Shown here piece after piece: positions 13,231-25,800 of a stretch of DNA of 64,000 bases. The position numbers and the translations under genes were made by a program. The stretch's first letter is position 1. Each line of letters starts with the position of its first letter. The notes beneath the pieces were generated by a model that was not told where the DNA came from, did not search any database, and saw only the letters and a list, made by a program, of their open reading frames with translations. This DNA comes from Moniliophthora roreri. Lineage: Eukaryota; Basidiomycota; Agaricomycetes; Agaricales; Marasmiaceae. The DNA is taken from the NCBI GenBank assembly GCA_001466705.2, contig LATX02000200.1, positions 1,364,001-1,428,000 on the forward strand, in the 5' to 3' direction.

Positions 13231-16173
13231 AATACGTGCCGTCTGTCCGACTCTTCCCTCTCCGCAACATTCTCACCTTGATCATTTCTGCTTCACGCCC
13301 CATACTCTCTACGAAGAAACGACACGACACGCGACTGGGAAATTTACTGTTTTCTGCACGCGAAACCTTCCAACTTTTTTTCATCAGCGCACGGACTTCC
13401 TTCATCATTGACATTTCAAAGATACCCTGCATACATCTCCGTTTCCATCTTTTCGTTCTCTTCCCATATCCCTGTTGCATTGATTTTTCCTCCATTCCTC
13501 ATGGCCAACATAGCATACTTCACTCCTGCATTCCTACCGGGATATCCACTTGGCTGTCAACATTCGCATCGAATCGAGGGAATTCCCGCCGGGAGAACGT
13601 AAACTCTTTCTCTCTTCCTCCGGCTTTTCATTACTCTCCTGATGCTAATGTTATTGTGATACGACGAGTACATGACAATTGCATACTTACAATATACACT
13701 CAGAGACAAAAAGAGAATAAAATTATTTTGTGCCCTCAAACATTCATAATTCTGTGTTCAATCTTTTGACAGCGGAGAGGTGTCCATCTGATGTTGAACC
13801 TTCTTTGACTGGAAGCTTGGTCGAGGCGGACTTTTCGTTATGTTATTATGACGCGTTTGATTGTCCTAGGTAGGTACTACTATGCTAGGGAACCGGCGTT
13901 GACGAACTAGCAACTACCCTGAATGGCTCACCACCAACCTCTTTTTGCGATTTCTCTACTTCGGTCTCGCAGGGTCTCTGAGAGATATGAATCCAGACCT
14001 TGCGCAATCTATGTCGTAGCGGGTAGGTCATAGCATTCCCCGCGGAGTCCCCGTCTTGTCTCGACATCTTCATCAATTCCTGTCGTAGTGTTGAAATCCA
14101 TTCATTCCTACTCAATTCTGTTCCGTCTGTCTCTACGTGGCCAGTCTCGATTGTGTGACGCATGCTTATTCTGGTATATACGTTCCCAGCCTAGAGAACA
14201 TTTGGTAGTGTCCTAGGACTTCCCTCGACATAAATTCGGCTGGAGATTTCGCGCGTTCGCATAGAGCCGGTAATAATAAAGGCGTTGTATGTAAGTCCTA
14301 GAGACTTCTTTTCTCCTCCTTTCCCGTCCCTTTCCCTTTAAGCTCGTGATAACACCACATCTTCTCCGTCCATCTTCGATCGTTCGGGTCCTCTGGAATA
14401 ACATCACTGAATATACCCTGTACATCAGGAACAGGAGTACGTCTGTGGGGTAGGTACATACGACACCCACCGCAGAGACCAAACCAACAAAAAAAAATAG
14501 CATTGGTGTATCGCGGAAGAAGTTCCCGAGTGGTCCCTGCCCTAATGCCGTGGCTCAGGTGCCTTCCTGTTGACGTAGAAGTTCAGGGCTCTTGGATGGG
14601 ACCTAAATCGGAAACTTGAACTGAGAGGGACGAGCGGCGAATTTCAGGATCGCTTCATTCACGTTCATTTCATTTGTTTTCGAGGGTGCATATCGGGCTG
14701 CGGTACCTATGAAGAAGAGACTTTCTTATAATACGGATCAAGAAAGAGGTTTGGAGAAAACATGGATGTGCACGCGGCGCGGGGGGGACCGAGAGAATGG
14801 CAACATGAGTTCTTTATAGTTGGGTACCACCTCAAAAAGGACGGAGAGTGATCAATCGCAGGAGAACATGGCACACACCCGTGTATGGAAAGGATATTGT
14901 ACCGATGTCTATTTTTTGCAGCCGAGAAAAACCGTGTGTATCTGCTGTCAAAATTCCCTCGGGCAGATTTCAAAGGTCATAATCATACTGACATGATTTC
15001 CCCGGTCTCAAATGGTATATAGCTTCCCTGTTGAAGCATGAGTGAGCCTGGGACGTTGAGGGGAGCGGTTCACCGTATATGTCGTGATCATGAACGATCT
15101 CATAACTTCCCTCTGCCTTCCCTCTGCTCTGCGCCACAGCCAGTTGAGTGAAAGGATCGGCATCTCTCTGACATGACGAAGTGTGAGGTAGGTCATGAGG
15201 GCCAACAAATGCTACCCTAGTGAATGGACTCTTGAGATTGACCGGCTGCGAAAATTGTGATATCGAAACACGGCGTTAGATAAACGCGTTTTTTTATTTC
15301 ATTAAGCTGACAGGAAAGGATATCATTTTTGAGGCCGGCGGAGATGGGCGAGATAGAAGTGAGAGCATCAGGACGATCTTCCTGGGAGCGAGAACATCTG
15401 ACTTGGAGGGTTTGGTCAGAGTCCAGTGTCGCACGTCATGTTGAAACTGTTACTTACGTATCTTGCCCAGACTATCGTCGAGTTCACGGCTGATCCAAGG
15501 GTTGAACCATCTCGGAGCCAGAAAGCGCAGAAGGGAGACGTGAAAAAACGTGGTTCTATTGTCATGATAGGTCGCGGATTGGCTGAACGGTCCATCGACT
15601 GTGAATAGTGAAAGAGCTCGCCGGATGCTTTGTCCTTCCTCATAGGGCTGTAGCGAATGAGTCCGGATATCCGAATCGTGAAAGCAGTTGCGCGACTAAT
15701 GGGATCAAGACCTATAGCAATCCCACTGAAGTAGCACGCGCCACACGGCAAAACATACGAGGCGTCTACTGCAACCGGGGTCAGTCACTTTGTACACGGG
15801 ATTTTCGAAAGATTATGAAGACCATCGAACTATCGGACGACCGGGGAGCCCGGAATAAAGAAGTGCATTAGACCCAAGTAAGTATCCCATGAAATAAGAA
15901 AACCATTGTCTCTGAAACATGCATTTTCCATGAGGTGCAACGCGCAAGAGAAAAACATGACACACGAAACTAAATGAGACCAACATATGAAAGAGAAATG
16001 CCAAGGTTAGCATGGTTGAGAGGATGGCAAAGGACGGCGGACGCCTTGCATTTCATACACCACATAATAGTATGGATGCATGAATGTGAGGTCCGTCCCT
16101 GTGTAAAATGTCACAAAGATACGTAGACGCTGCATGTGCACAGATTCATTCAAAGGGCGAGATCAGAATAATC
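13231..16173. other. 2.9-kb gene-poor interval between convergent genes
   Basis: This interval lies between the 3' ends of the TCP11-family gene and the hydrolase gene, so no promoter is required here. Several open frames of 60-180 codons exist (for example 13236-13769 plus and 15416-15751 minus). None shows a family motif, splice-supported extension or codon pattern that I trust. No tRNA-like B-box, rRNA segment or long repeat was seen. Such a length is unusual in a window where most neighbours are 150-900 bp apart. It may hold a non-coding RNA or an old degraded insertion. Confidence 0.4.
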
Positions 16174-17278
16174 TCACACGTGTAAGGTCTTGTTAAACCA
16201 GTCAGCAGTTTGTTTCAATGCACCCTCATATCCGGCTTTCACTTCTGGATACGAAAGATTTGGCCGGCACGCAAAACCATGTGTTGTTCCTAAGCGACGA
16301 CCTTGAGTGAGCACACGAGTCTGTCGTCGTCACCACTCGCCTTTGTAGTCCCGAAACTCATATTCCACGTAGTTCTCCTTTCCTTTCCGGGATTGAAACT
16401 CCTTCTCGGTCTTGATTCTTGTGGCCTGCGAGAAAGTGAAATCCTCTAGTAGAACCCATAAACAAACCAGGAATCCACAAGCGAGGATCACCTACCCTCG
16501 GCGCATACCCACGAGCACGGCACCTGGGAAATGAGCTGTCTCAGTCGGCGTATGGCATTTCAAGGGGTTATTACCTTCATAGCTAAAACTTGCTGAAAAG
16601 AGAAGCCTCCAGGGTGGCAAATGACAACGCTGTTCACCAACCCCGTTGCCCCTAATCGGACGCACGCAGCGCCACCAAAGCAATAGCTAAACGAAGTAAT
16701 CAATTAACAAAATGCTAGCTGTTTTCATTGTGCTCACCCAACGGCACCAAGCCTTTCGTACTTCCTTTCTATTTTCAATTTCTCAATGAACTTTTTACGT
16801 CAGGACGTCAGAAGAAATACAGCGCAAGCGACACGCGAATTCTCACTGATTTAATCCTTGAGTCCGTTTTCGCGGCTCGGACACGAATGAAACCGGGAAT
16901 GGCGGGAATGGCGGCGAAAAAGAAAGACAACCAGTTCATCCTCTGGCCTGGTCGTTCGGGAGCCTTCATTTGATCTGGTTTGACGGGAGGCTTTCCTGTC
17001 AGGCTATCAGTAAACACGCAGGTCAAAAATGCGAACCTAGACACACCCTGGAACAGGTCTGGAATCCACACATCGCAGCTCAGCTGCTTTGAAAGATTGT
17101 CAGCAATGAGCTTGGGATTCGGTGTTCCTAATCCAAAGATATCCGTCAGAAGGATAATAGCATGGAGTGTGCTACCTTCAGGTCCCGGTGATAGGTAGGC
17201 ACCGTCAAAGTCAGGCTGTAATGTGCCAGTAGGTTCGCCAGGGAGGATTGTGCCGGTATAACAGTCTGGGCAGCTCAT
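16174..17278 (-). CDS. Dienelactone hydrolase family protein
   Basis: This is an alpha/beta hydrolase of the DLH family. Members open lactone rings in aromatic catabolism, but many fungal paralogues have unknown substrates. Seven exons fit: 17278-17047, 16995-16847, 16790-16738, 16686-16575, 16523-16496, 16445-16341 and 16289-16174, giving 264 residues, a typical length. Visible landmarks are MSCPDCYTG at the start, DVWIPDLFQG, the nucleophile elbow GYCFGG (Cys in place of Ser, as in true DLHs), the acid-loop region SWVCAEEDF and the histidine motif GTTHGFACRPN. The sixth intron (16340-16290) has a GC donor (AAAG|GCGAGT). It is the only junction I found that keeps DYKGTTHGF intact. The gene diverges from the amidohydrolase gene across 166 bp. 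Confidence 0.87.
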
Positions 17279-17444
17279 TTGCGCCGCGGGGAGTTAAAGA
17301 GCGAGCGGTGACCTCGTAGTGGTTCACACTCATTTTTTGTTGATGCGGGTGGTCCGTGCGCACGTTGTTGTAATTTCTCATCACGCGTTTTGCCTGATGG
17401 ACTGTGGCCTCCCCCTCACTCCCTTGTGCGGAATTCGCGCTTGT
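17279..17444. promoter_or_regulatory. Shared divergent promoter of the hydrolase and amidohydrolase genes
   Basis: The two start codons are 166 bp apart, so the core promoters overlap or abut. Shared control of the two hydrolases is possible but is inferred from geometry only. An in-frame ATG at 17319 would extend the amidohydrolase by 42 residues into this stretch. It was not used because that extension shows no family similarity. Confidence 0.45.
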
Positions 17445-19080
17445 ATGGATAGTACATCCACTAAACCGTGGAAATTGGGGAAGCTCTCGATTCTTAATGC
17501 GCGTATTGCATCAAATGATGCTAATTCAATAAGCGACCGACTTTGGAATATAGAGTGTCGAGAAGGGAAGGTGGTCAATATCGAACCTGCTGGCCCCATT
17601 TCTCAACCTCTAAGTAATGCCACTAGGCAGACTGGTTACGAGGTGGATGCACATGGGAGTATTGTCTTGCCGTCGTGCGTGGGTTACTATTTCACCCCCT
17701 CGGATAGCTTAAGAGGTCTTTCATGAAGCCTATGCCATTCACACATCCATCTTGATAAGTGCTTCATTTTGGGGAGAGGTGGGGATCTCATCACAGGGTA
17801 CGTTCTCGCCCGTTTCACTCTAACTCCACTTTTCGACTTCGCCTGTCATTGCAGGGACTTTACAGAAGCAATGAACGTCACCGGAAAGGCCAAGGCTGGT
17901 TTCCCTTTGGACAAAGACGATCTGATGAATCGTGGACGCAAGCTGATTCGTGATAGCGTGGATTGTGGAGTAACGTCAATGCGTGCTCACGTCGAAGTTG
18001 ATTCGATTGTCGGCCTCACAGGTCTTGATGCGGCCTTGCAGCTCAAAGAGGAGTTCTTACCCGCATGCCATGTGCAGATTGCTGGTGTGTTTTATCATGC
18101 TTCGATATCTTCATGAATGACGTACTTAATCTTCATTTTCATACTAGTTTTTGCTCAAGAGGGTCTCTTTGAAAGTGCAGAAGATAACGAACCCGGCGAC
18201 AACTATCACCTATTACTGCAAGCAATAACCCGAAATGGGATAGATGTTGTAGGTTCGGCTCCTTACGTAGAACCTTCCAGAGAGCAAGCCCAGAAGAACA
18301 TTGCCCTCATTCTCGAAGCTGCCCGTCATAACGATCTTCACGTCGATTTTCACTTGGACTACAACTTGAACCCATATGCTGCTCCTTTGATCTACGACGT
18401 GATATCTTTGGTCAAGCGCGACTGGCACCTCCCGAAACAAGAGCCCCGCCGACCGAAACGCCGCATAACGATCGGACATGCAACGCGCTTGCAACTTTTT
18501 TCTGTAGAGGAATGGCAGAATCTGGTTGCCTCCATTGGAGACCTCCCTATTACTTTCGTCTCCCTACCCAATTCGGACATGTACATGCAGGGAAGGGAAG
18601 CCACGGACACACCAATGGGCCCACCTAGAAGCACACTCCGAGTACCTTACTTGGCAAAACAATACGGCTTGGAAATTGCAATGAGCGTCAATAACGTTGA
18701 AAACGCATTTACGCCACAAGGACCCTTGGACCCGTTAGCTCTTTGTACATTTGGGGTAGCCGTATTCCAATCTGCGACGAACAAGGATATCAGGACCCTA
18801 CTGGTGAGCGTCCCGTACATATCATGACCGCCCATCTCTTATCCTTTTTTCGCAGAGATCGGTCACTGTCACCTCCAAGTTGGCAATCGGAGAAGAGAAC
18901 TTGCCGTCAGATCTTTCACCACAGACAGGCTGCCCGGCAGATTTTGTCCTCCTGCATGGCACGACTACCCTTGCTCAAGCCGTTTTTAATCCGAGCTATG
19001 ATCGTACTACGATTAAAGGGGGTGTAGTGGTCGCACGTAGACAAACTATGAAGTATGGCCACATTCATGAGCAGTATTGA
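17445..19080 (+). CDS. Amidohydrolase-superfamily protein (cytosine-deaminase-like)
   Basis: These are metal-dependent hydrolases that deaminate or hydrolyse C-N bonds. The exact substrate cannot be read from the sequence. Five exons fit: 17445-17674, 17729-17797, 17855-18084, 18148-18803 and 18856-19080, giving 469 residues. Motifs in order are an N-terminal beta-sandwich strand (LSILNARI), the first metal-ligand motif CHSHIHLDKCF, RAHVEVD, DFHLDYN, GHATRLQLF (a conserved metal His) and a late catalytic-type region SVNNVENAFTPQG. A C-terminal strand closes the sandwich (TTIKGGVVVARRQTMK). HxHLDK plus HVEVD is the pattern of the cytosine deaminase/isocytosine deaminase branch rather than dihydroorotase or urease. 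It is the divergent partner of the dienelactone hydrolase gene. Confidence 0.85.
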
Positions 19081-19532
19081 CCTCATTGTGGCGGGTTCTT
19101 CGAGCCCCGAACTTCCAGTATTAGCCGTTATGCAACACGATAAGAAAATGCACCTTCCATTTCTCGACCGGGCTCAATACACTACTCTGTTACAGCGATA
19201 CAAACGATTGGATATTAGTATTATAAAACGAACGAGGTTGTATGTACTCAAACTATGATGAACAGTACGAAGGGAAAATATATGACGGTGGTGCTACAGT
19301 ATCTGTACATTTCAGTCCACCCACAATCAACTGTTCATATTGCGCCAATAGAACACAGTCAAGAAAGAGAGGGTATCCTGAGAAAGATGGCAGATGATCA
19401 AAAAGGAAAACGAGAGGACAGAAACTCGGATGGAGTTTCCTACGTAGCGATACCAATGTATAATTCTAAGAAAAGCAGGAGCAGAGCAAGAAATAGAAAA
19501 GGGCAGAAAGACGGTGCCTGGAATGGCGTCAA
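19081..19532. other. Convergent intergenic stretch
   Basis: These 452 bp separate the 3' ends of the amidohydrolase and RGS-protein genes. They are A-rich on the plus strand near 19380-19500. No gene or repeat was seen, and transcripts from both sides probably end here. Confidence 0.4.
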
Positions 19533-21828
19533 TCACTGATGTCCGTGTGCCTTCATTACCGGAACAGCGAGTAGCGATCCAATGATGGCCCAACTGACAA
19601 AGCAAGCAATCACCATCGACCGAACCACGATCTCCCACTGCCCCCTGACCACAATCGGGCTATGGATCCTCGTGAGTGGCGACGCGAAGGCAGGTACGGC
19701 TTTCACCATCTTGAACTGTTTCCCCACGTCAACACTTGCTGAGGAAAACGACGGATGTGGTCGAGGAAAGTTAGACGAGTACTCGGAATCGGTCTTTTCG
19801 GAGGTGCCACTTTGCAAGTCGGTGGACGACGCTGGGCTAGTGATTACCAGCCACTTGTTGATGTTGCATCTGGACTGAATTCGTCGAATAAAAGCTTTGG
19901 GGGTTAAGCTTTGCTCGACTGGCTCTGCTTCTGGCTGAATGACCATGACATTGGGCGTCATTGTTGGAAGCGAAGTATTCGACGACGTCGGAGGCGGTAT
20001 TTGTGGAATAGCGGCACGGAAGCTCCTTGGAGACACGGAAGTGTCGCATCTTAGACCAACTCGAGGAGGCAGAGAATCGAAATCGAATGAATCGATCCGC
20101 TGGCGTTCTTCCGGTAGTACCTTTTTCGGCTGGTAACTATATTCGTCGTCATCGTCTTCCTCGTATGGATGAATAAATGTTGCGGTACTGAATAGATTAT
20201 CCTCGTCGTCGTCAAAAGTAGATTTCGGTTGCATATGCTCGGGCGGAAAGGTAAGGACACCTGTCGCAGGTCCATCGACTGGGTTAGGATCGTAGATTGC
20301 CGGAGAGATATAGCATGATTCATCTGACATTGAACCAGGCTGCGAGCAGTACGACGCAGAGGATATTGCGGTCAGCTGCGACGGTGGTCGGGAATAACGG
20401 CTCTGTGAATGTACAGGTGGTAAAGGAGCTGGCCCACAGGAGGATACAGATATGGACTGCAAAGAAGTATCGCGTTGAAGCGAATGTGTGGTTGTGGGAG
20501 ACGTAGGGAGACGCGATTGTGACGGTCGATAGAGTGGAATTATGGGAGTTATCCGAAGTCCAGTGATGGGAGATGATATGACAGGCCTTTGGCGGAGTGG
20601 CTGGGGCTTCGAAATCGGCGGGCGTGACAACTCAAACTTGCGTAGTTGTCGAAGATCTCCAAAGACGTATACTCCCAGGCAAATCCCTGTAAAGGTATTA
20701 CTTTCAATACGGCATAACCAGTATATTCGATGACTGTAACTTACCATTGATGCTGGTCAGCAGCAGTGTCAGGCCCAACCACAAACCCGGCATTGCTTGA
20801 TTGAATTTTAATAAGCAAGTGAATCGTGCAGAACAGAGACTGCTCTACTCACCAGTAAGTCGCAACCAACGCGAACGCCCAAGGACTAAATTGTAGACGA
20901 TGGGGAGTACGGCACCAACGAGACAACAGACCGTGCCTGCTATCATGCCACAGAGCACGCGATTATTTCCGACATTATTGAACTGTGCTGAAACGAAACG
21001 ACGCAAACTATCCTTGAGCATCTGCCGGGTTTCAATCGCGACTTGATCAAATACTGCTGGATCCGGATGAAGTGGAACGTTGGATGAATGGAAAGGAGCA
21101 AGTAAATCTGAAGGAAGGTTAAGCTCATAGTTGGAATTGGGAGTGAAGAAGGTTTGTTTCGCTCGAGCGTAGAACATGGCTAAATGAGAGGAAGTATGGG
21201 GTGGCCAATCCATTTGGTATTGATCCGAGTCTCGGCACAAGGATTTCTGTTGTAATGTCCATTGCTTGTATCGGACAGTGTACTCCTTCAGCCAAAGAGC
21301 GAAGTACCTAAAAGGGATTCGGTTGACGTATTCGACGCCAGAAAAGGACAGATAACTCACAGGTTCTCTGGGCTTCGCTCGACGTGCAATAACCACTCCT
21401 GTTGGCGAGACCATTCAGCCTCTCAAATCAATAACGAAACGCGGTAGACAGTTCTGTACCTCAAAATCTTTGAGCCCTGTCGAAATGCTTGTCAGCTCAA
21501 TTGAACAGCAAATACGGTATAATTACATACCGAGAGGTGGTAGATGCTTCCGGTCCAATACGTCCTCCAGGCGCACGTCGAATACTGGAGTCACTGAAGA
21601 TCATGAGCCTTTTGACGCGAGAAAACGGCGTAGAAACCACGTACCACTGCATGAACGAACCTTTCCTACTGCAGGTGGTGGATTACAAATACGGAACTAA
21701 AAATTTCTGAATAATGAAAGTAGGCGAAACGCCGAGTTTGAGCTTACAGGTAGTAAAAGTAGACCCTTGAGGGACAACCTGTAAGTCCTAGGCTGAGTTT
21801 GAGGTGCGGCCCTGCGCAGGGAGGACAT
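19533..21828 (-). CDS. RGS-domain protein with three predicted membrane segments (RAX1-like)
   Basis: RGS domains bind active G-alpha. RAX1-type proteins combine an RGS fold with membrane helices and act at the cell cortex in yeast. Eight exons fit: 21828-21748, 21696-21645, 21593-21531, 21476-21460 (17 nt), 21398-21361, 21307-20853, 20795-20745 and 20686-19533, totalling 636 residues. The RGS core reads RLEDVLDRKHLPPLGLKDFE, EWLLHVERSPENLYFALWLK, and ends with VFDQVAIETRQMLKDSLRRF. Membrane segments are near GMIAGTVCCLVGAVLPIVY, LWLGLTLLLTSINGICLGVY and SMVIACFVSWAIIGSLLAV close to the C-terminus. The region between the second and third segments is a long Ser/Pro/Asp-rich loop or tail. The first three exons were chosen by phase and splice strength, so the N-terminal 45 residues are less certain. 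Confidence 0.8.
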
Positions 21829-22811
21829 GGGAAGGGAGACAAGAAACGTTGAGATGTTGAGGACCCGAACGAAACTTGGAAACCCTGTTGAAATGCATGG
21901 GGGTTAATATACGATCACGAGAGAACATGGCCATGACGCTGGGAGTAGAAGCACCTGTCAAATCTTAAATTTCCAATCGATAGCCGAATTAGACCCCGAA
22001 GTTCTCCAGCTGCTGCAGGCTGCTGCCAGTGTGAAATTCCTGCTGGTCCTAGTTGGCTGGCTGAGTTTGGTCGATTCGAGGCCCCTTCTCTGCCCCTTCT
22101 CCGGACGAGACTTGTCCCGGTCTGGTTTTCCTGTAAGTCCAGGGGTTGCATCGTACACGGCAAGGTTCCGAGTGGGTATTAGGCGGTCATGTAAAGAGAA
22201 GTCACACTGAATTGTTGATCAGGAGAGATTTTATATATCATTGTATGTTCGTCCGCAGCGACAGCGCAGGGCGGGGGGAAGAGTAAGGTCAGTCTGAGGT
22301 CAGCTCGAAGGGCCCTCATCTAGATTCCAGCGCTGAGGAATTGTGCACCTCAGCGCCTCATTGAGTTTTCTTTGGAGATCGGTGACTGTCAGTGTGAAGG
22401 AATAGAATTTCACTCAGCTCGAGTGTTATAGCCTCCAATGATTCACATTAGTCCTTGATTAGACTTCTCATCCTGCCGTCAAATGCGGATAGAAGAAATA
22501 CCAAGACTTGATGAAGGTGCGATTTAAACGCAGTAAATGTCTTGTGTTTCGAAAACACCGGAAATCGGAAATTGCCGTGAATGGTGTCTGTAGGTGTGTA
22601 GACGCCTTGTAGACGCCAGCGTATAGACAAGAAACATACTCTGTTATTTTGAATATGACATTAGTACTAGGTCGACTATACAAGCAGAGAAAAATACAAC
22701 AACATGTGAGATGACAAATAAGGATAGACTGAGTGTGGTGGACGGCTACAATACAATTACATCTAGCTTTGGGAAAAGAAGAGATATTAACCATTAGGAT
22801 GAGAATGTAAC
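21829..22811. other. Intergenic stretch between two minus-strand genes
   Basis: These 983 bp hold the promoter of the RGS-protein gene and the 3' end of the glucosyltransferase gene. GTAAGTCC followed by AGG-like sequence recurs at about 21781 and 22132. A TTTATATATC box lies near 22230. No coding frame with a recognisable product was found. Confidence 0.35.
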
Positions 22812-25800
22812 TTATTTCTGCGCATGTTTATCCAAGAGCGTGCGATCTTGAGACGCTCGGTCGAGATAGGTATAAATAGTTCTGATAGCAGTACGAACCC
22901 CATCTTCCTGCAGATGCCATCAGAAATTAAAACCATGCAAACGTTTGGAATAAACCAACGTACAGCACGTATTCTTTCGCCGACAGCAGCTGCTTTCTCC
23001 TTCATAATCCTGCACCACGTTCAGTTCAATATCAAAAATCATAAGTGAAGAAGAAACACAAACCTATCTGATGTTGCCTTCACCAGCGCTTCCGCCAAGT
23101 CATTGACTCCTAAACTAGACACTCTGAGTCCAGCCTACCCATAGAATGTTGAGTATTCCTAGTGAATCAAGAAACAAAGAAAACGCCGACCCCAAGTTTC
23201 TGCACCCTACTCGCCCAGAAGAACTGATCTCCAAACCAGGGCTTGATCAACGTCGGCTTCCCTGCTCTCAGACTCGCCCCCGTAGTTCCAGCACCTCCAT
23301 GGTGAAGCACTGCATCGACCCTCTCAAACAACCAATCATGCGGAATCTGATCAACCACATAAACCTCCTCTTCATTCACCTCTACTTCTTCTTCCTTGGA
23401 CATACGTGACGACCAACCCTTCGATATGATTGCACGCACATCTGCTTTCTTGACGGCCTTGATGATGCGTAACGTAACTCGGTTGGGATGTGGTACAGTG
23501 ATGGACCCAAACCCGATATAGACAAGAGGCTTGCCGTCCCGCTGAGCACGAGTCATGAATTTGAGAAGTTCCGGTGCTGGTGTCCACTTAGACTCTGGGC
23601 TATCGAGAAACCAGTAACCAGATATGGTGGTCGTGTCAGCCCAATCCAGCGGTTTCGGAACAACGGCCTAATCGTAGCTCTGGTAAGCTGTCCTTCTCGC
23701 TTCAAACACGAAAAAATACTTGCCTGAGAAAAATTGTAAATGAATACAATCTTTGATTCTGCTAAATGATTCATATCGGTTGAGCCGATCTTCAGAGTGT
23801 TCGTTCGCCAACGGTTTATTTGGCCACTGGTTGCGGACCACATCACATTACTGTTTCTCGTTTAGCGAAATGATCCAAGACACAGAACATGCAATGCAGC
23901 GTTACCTGAAAAGGATATACCTACACAAACGTTCAGTAAAAGTATCGGTCCAGAACATGGACATACTCACGATATTGAATTGAAGGTGTGGGACTCCACT
24001 GAAGACCACAAGAATGCATGCGGAAACTCGGCCGTCCTATACATATGAACATCAATTACGCATATGGAACGAGAAGGACCGAGACGAACTTTGTCCAAGG
24101 CATCGTAAAAGTCCGGAAGTAGGGTATCCCTGTAAATAGAGTCAAACACGCTTCGGCGGCTAAACGGCGTCAACTTACGTAGAGCCTCGGCTATGTGCAC
24201 TCCAGCCATTGCCGAAGGACTCTCTAATAAAACATCTGCGTCTTTGCATGCTTCCCAGGCATCAACGAGTACTATAACGTAGAAAATCAGATGTTTTCAG
24301 GTTAAGCAGAAGGAAAAGACTCGCATTGATCAAGCCAAGGCCGGAACTAGGACATGCTAGTCAGCACACAAAGCGTAGAAAGGAAGAGGTAGAACTGACT
24401 TTCGTGATACCTTCACTGAAGAACTCGGGTGAAAACATCTTATGTTCCACGCTAAGCTTCATTAATGCTCCTGGATCACCTCCAGCGGTCCTGTGCTCCA
24501 ACCCGAAGCTCTCAATCCATCCCCTATACTCCTCATGGGTCACTATCGTCACTATGTGACCTTCCTTCTTCAAGCCTAGCCCTAGAGCGATATATGGTTG
24601 AACGTCGCCTCTAGAGCCAATCGTAAGGCATACAAAGTGAAGCGTGCGTTGCATCGGAAGAAGATGTGGATCAAGATTGATCGCTTTAGGAAAGTGCAGA
24701 ATCGATACTGATTGAAGGTTCACGCTGGCAGCGTGAACCACGGCATGCGTACGGGAGGAAGGCGACAGGAGATGGACAGCGTTTGAAGAGCGGTTAGACA
24801 CGGATGTAGGGGCAGTGGACCCGCTGGAGGCACCAGATAAAGATGGCGTTGTGGACGGGGAAGTAGGAGTCCCCGGGACGGAAGTCGAGTTATTCACTGT
24901 CGAGAACTGTTTCCTGTCCCACGGTGGGCTGGATAGCGGAGACTTCGCAGAAGCGGCGTTGTTGACTCTTAGTACCGCCTCATCTCGTACTTCTCTGCTG
25001 CGAAATTGGAACTTCAAGTCGGGGTATCCTTCAACCTCCAATGCTAGTCCGTGTCGATCCACCCAGAATTTGTCGCCGATACACCGCGCGGACTTGACAA
25101 TAGTCGCAGGAAGGCGATAGCTAACATCCGTTAATCCTGCCGATTTGCCCCAGAAACCAACAAACCGATTCGATACGACAAAGTGACCAGATGTGCAAAT
25201 ACGCAGATATATTCGAGCTGGCACAACTAGGAATGGGCAAGGATTAGTAAACGGAAAACTCAGTGAGAAAAAAGGGCACGTACTCCATACATCTGGCTCA
25301 GAACCTAATGCCAACGCAAGCCTTATTTCATCCTCTGGTCCTGTTGTTGTCCCGGGTTCTGTATGTGGTTTCGCGGTGAACGTCAGCGGCCCGAAATCAA
25401 TCACGACCGGCCTCTCATTTGCACTGAGGCCACTATCCGTAAGGCATCGCTTCTTAGCCGTGCCGATCAATTCTTCCAGGCTATCCCATTGCGGGGAAGG
25501 TATGATGGGGCCAATATAAAGAATCTGGCTTTGGTTTTCGGGATTCGGCTCCAGGTAAAGTGCTGAGACGCGATGCTTATAGTGAGGTGACACCAAAGAC
25601 GTCTGTACTTTCGTAATCCTGTCGAGGGGACAGCTCAGCCTGATTCCGGAACTGTCTTCTGAATCGGAGAGAGCTTCGCGGCGACGGTGCCTATCGAGGA
25701 AGAGCGCGGCTGCTCATGATAAATGAGGATTAATCGCAGGAGAAATGAGCGGCAGAACGTACCTTCAAATTCTCTTCGCCACGTCAAGGCTGATTCTATT

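Noticed and set aside
15416..15751. 111-codon minus-strand ORF in the gene-poor gap
   Set aside because: No motif, no splice context and no recognised product. Its length is within chance for this interval.
19582..19878. 98-codon plus-strand ORF
   Set aside because: It lies wholly opposite the last exon of the RGS-protein gene and has no features of its own.
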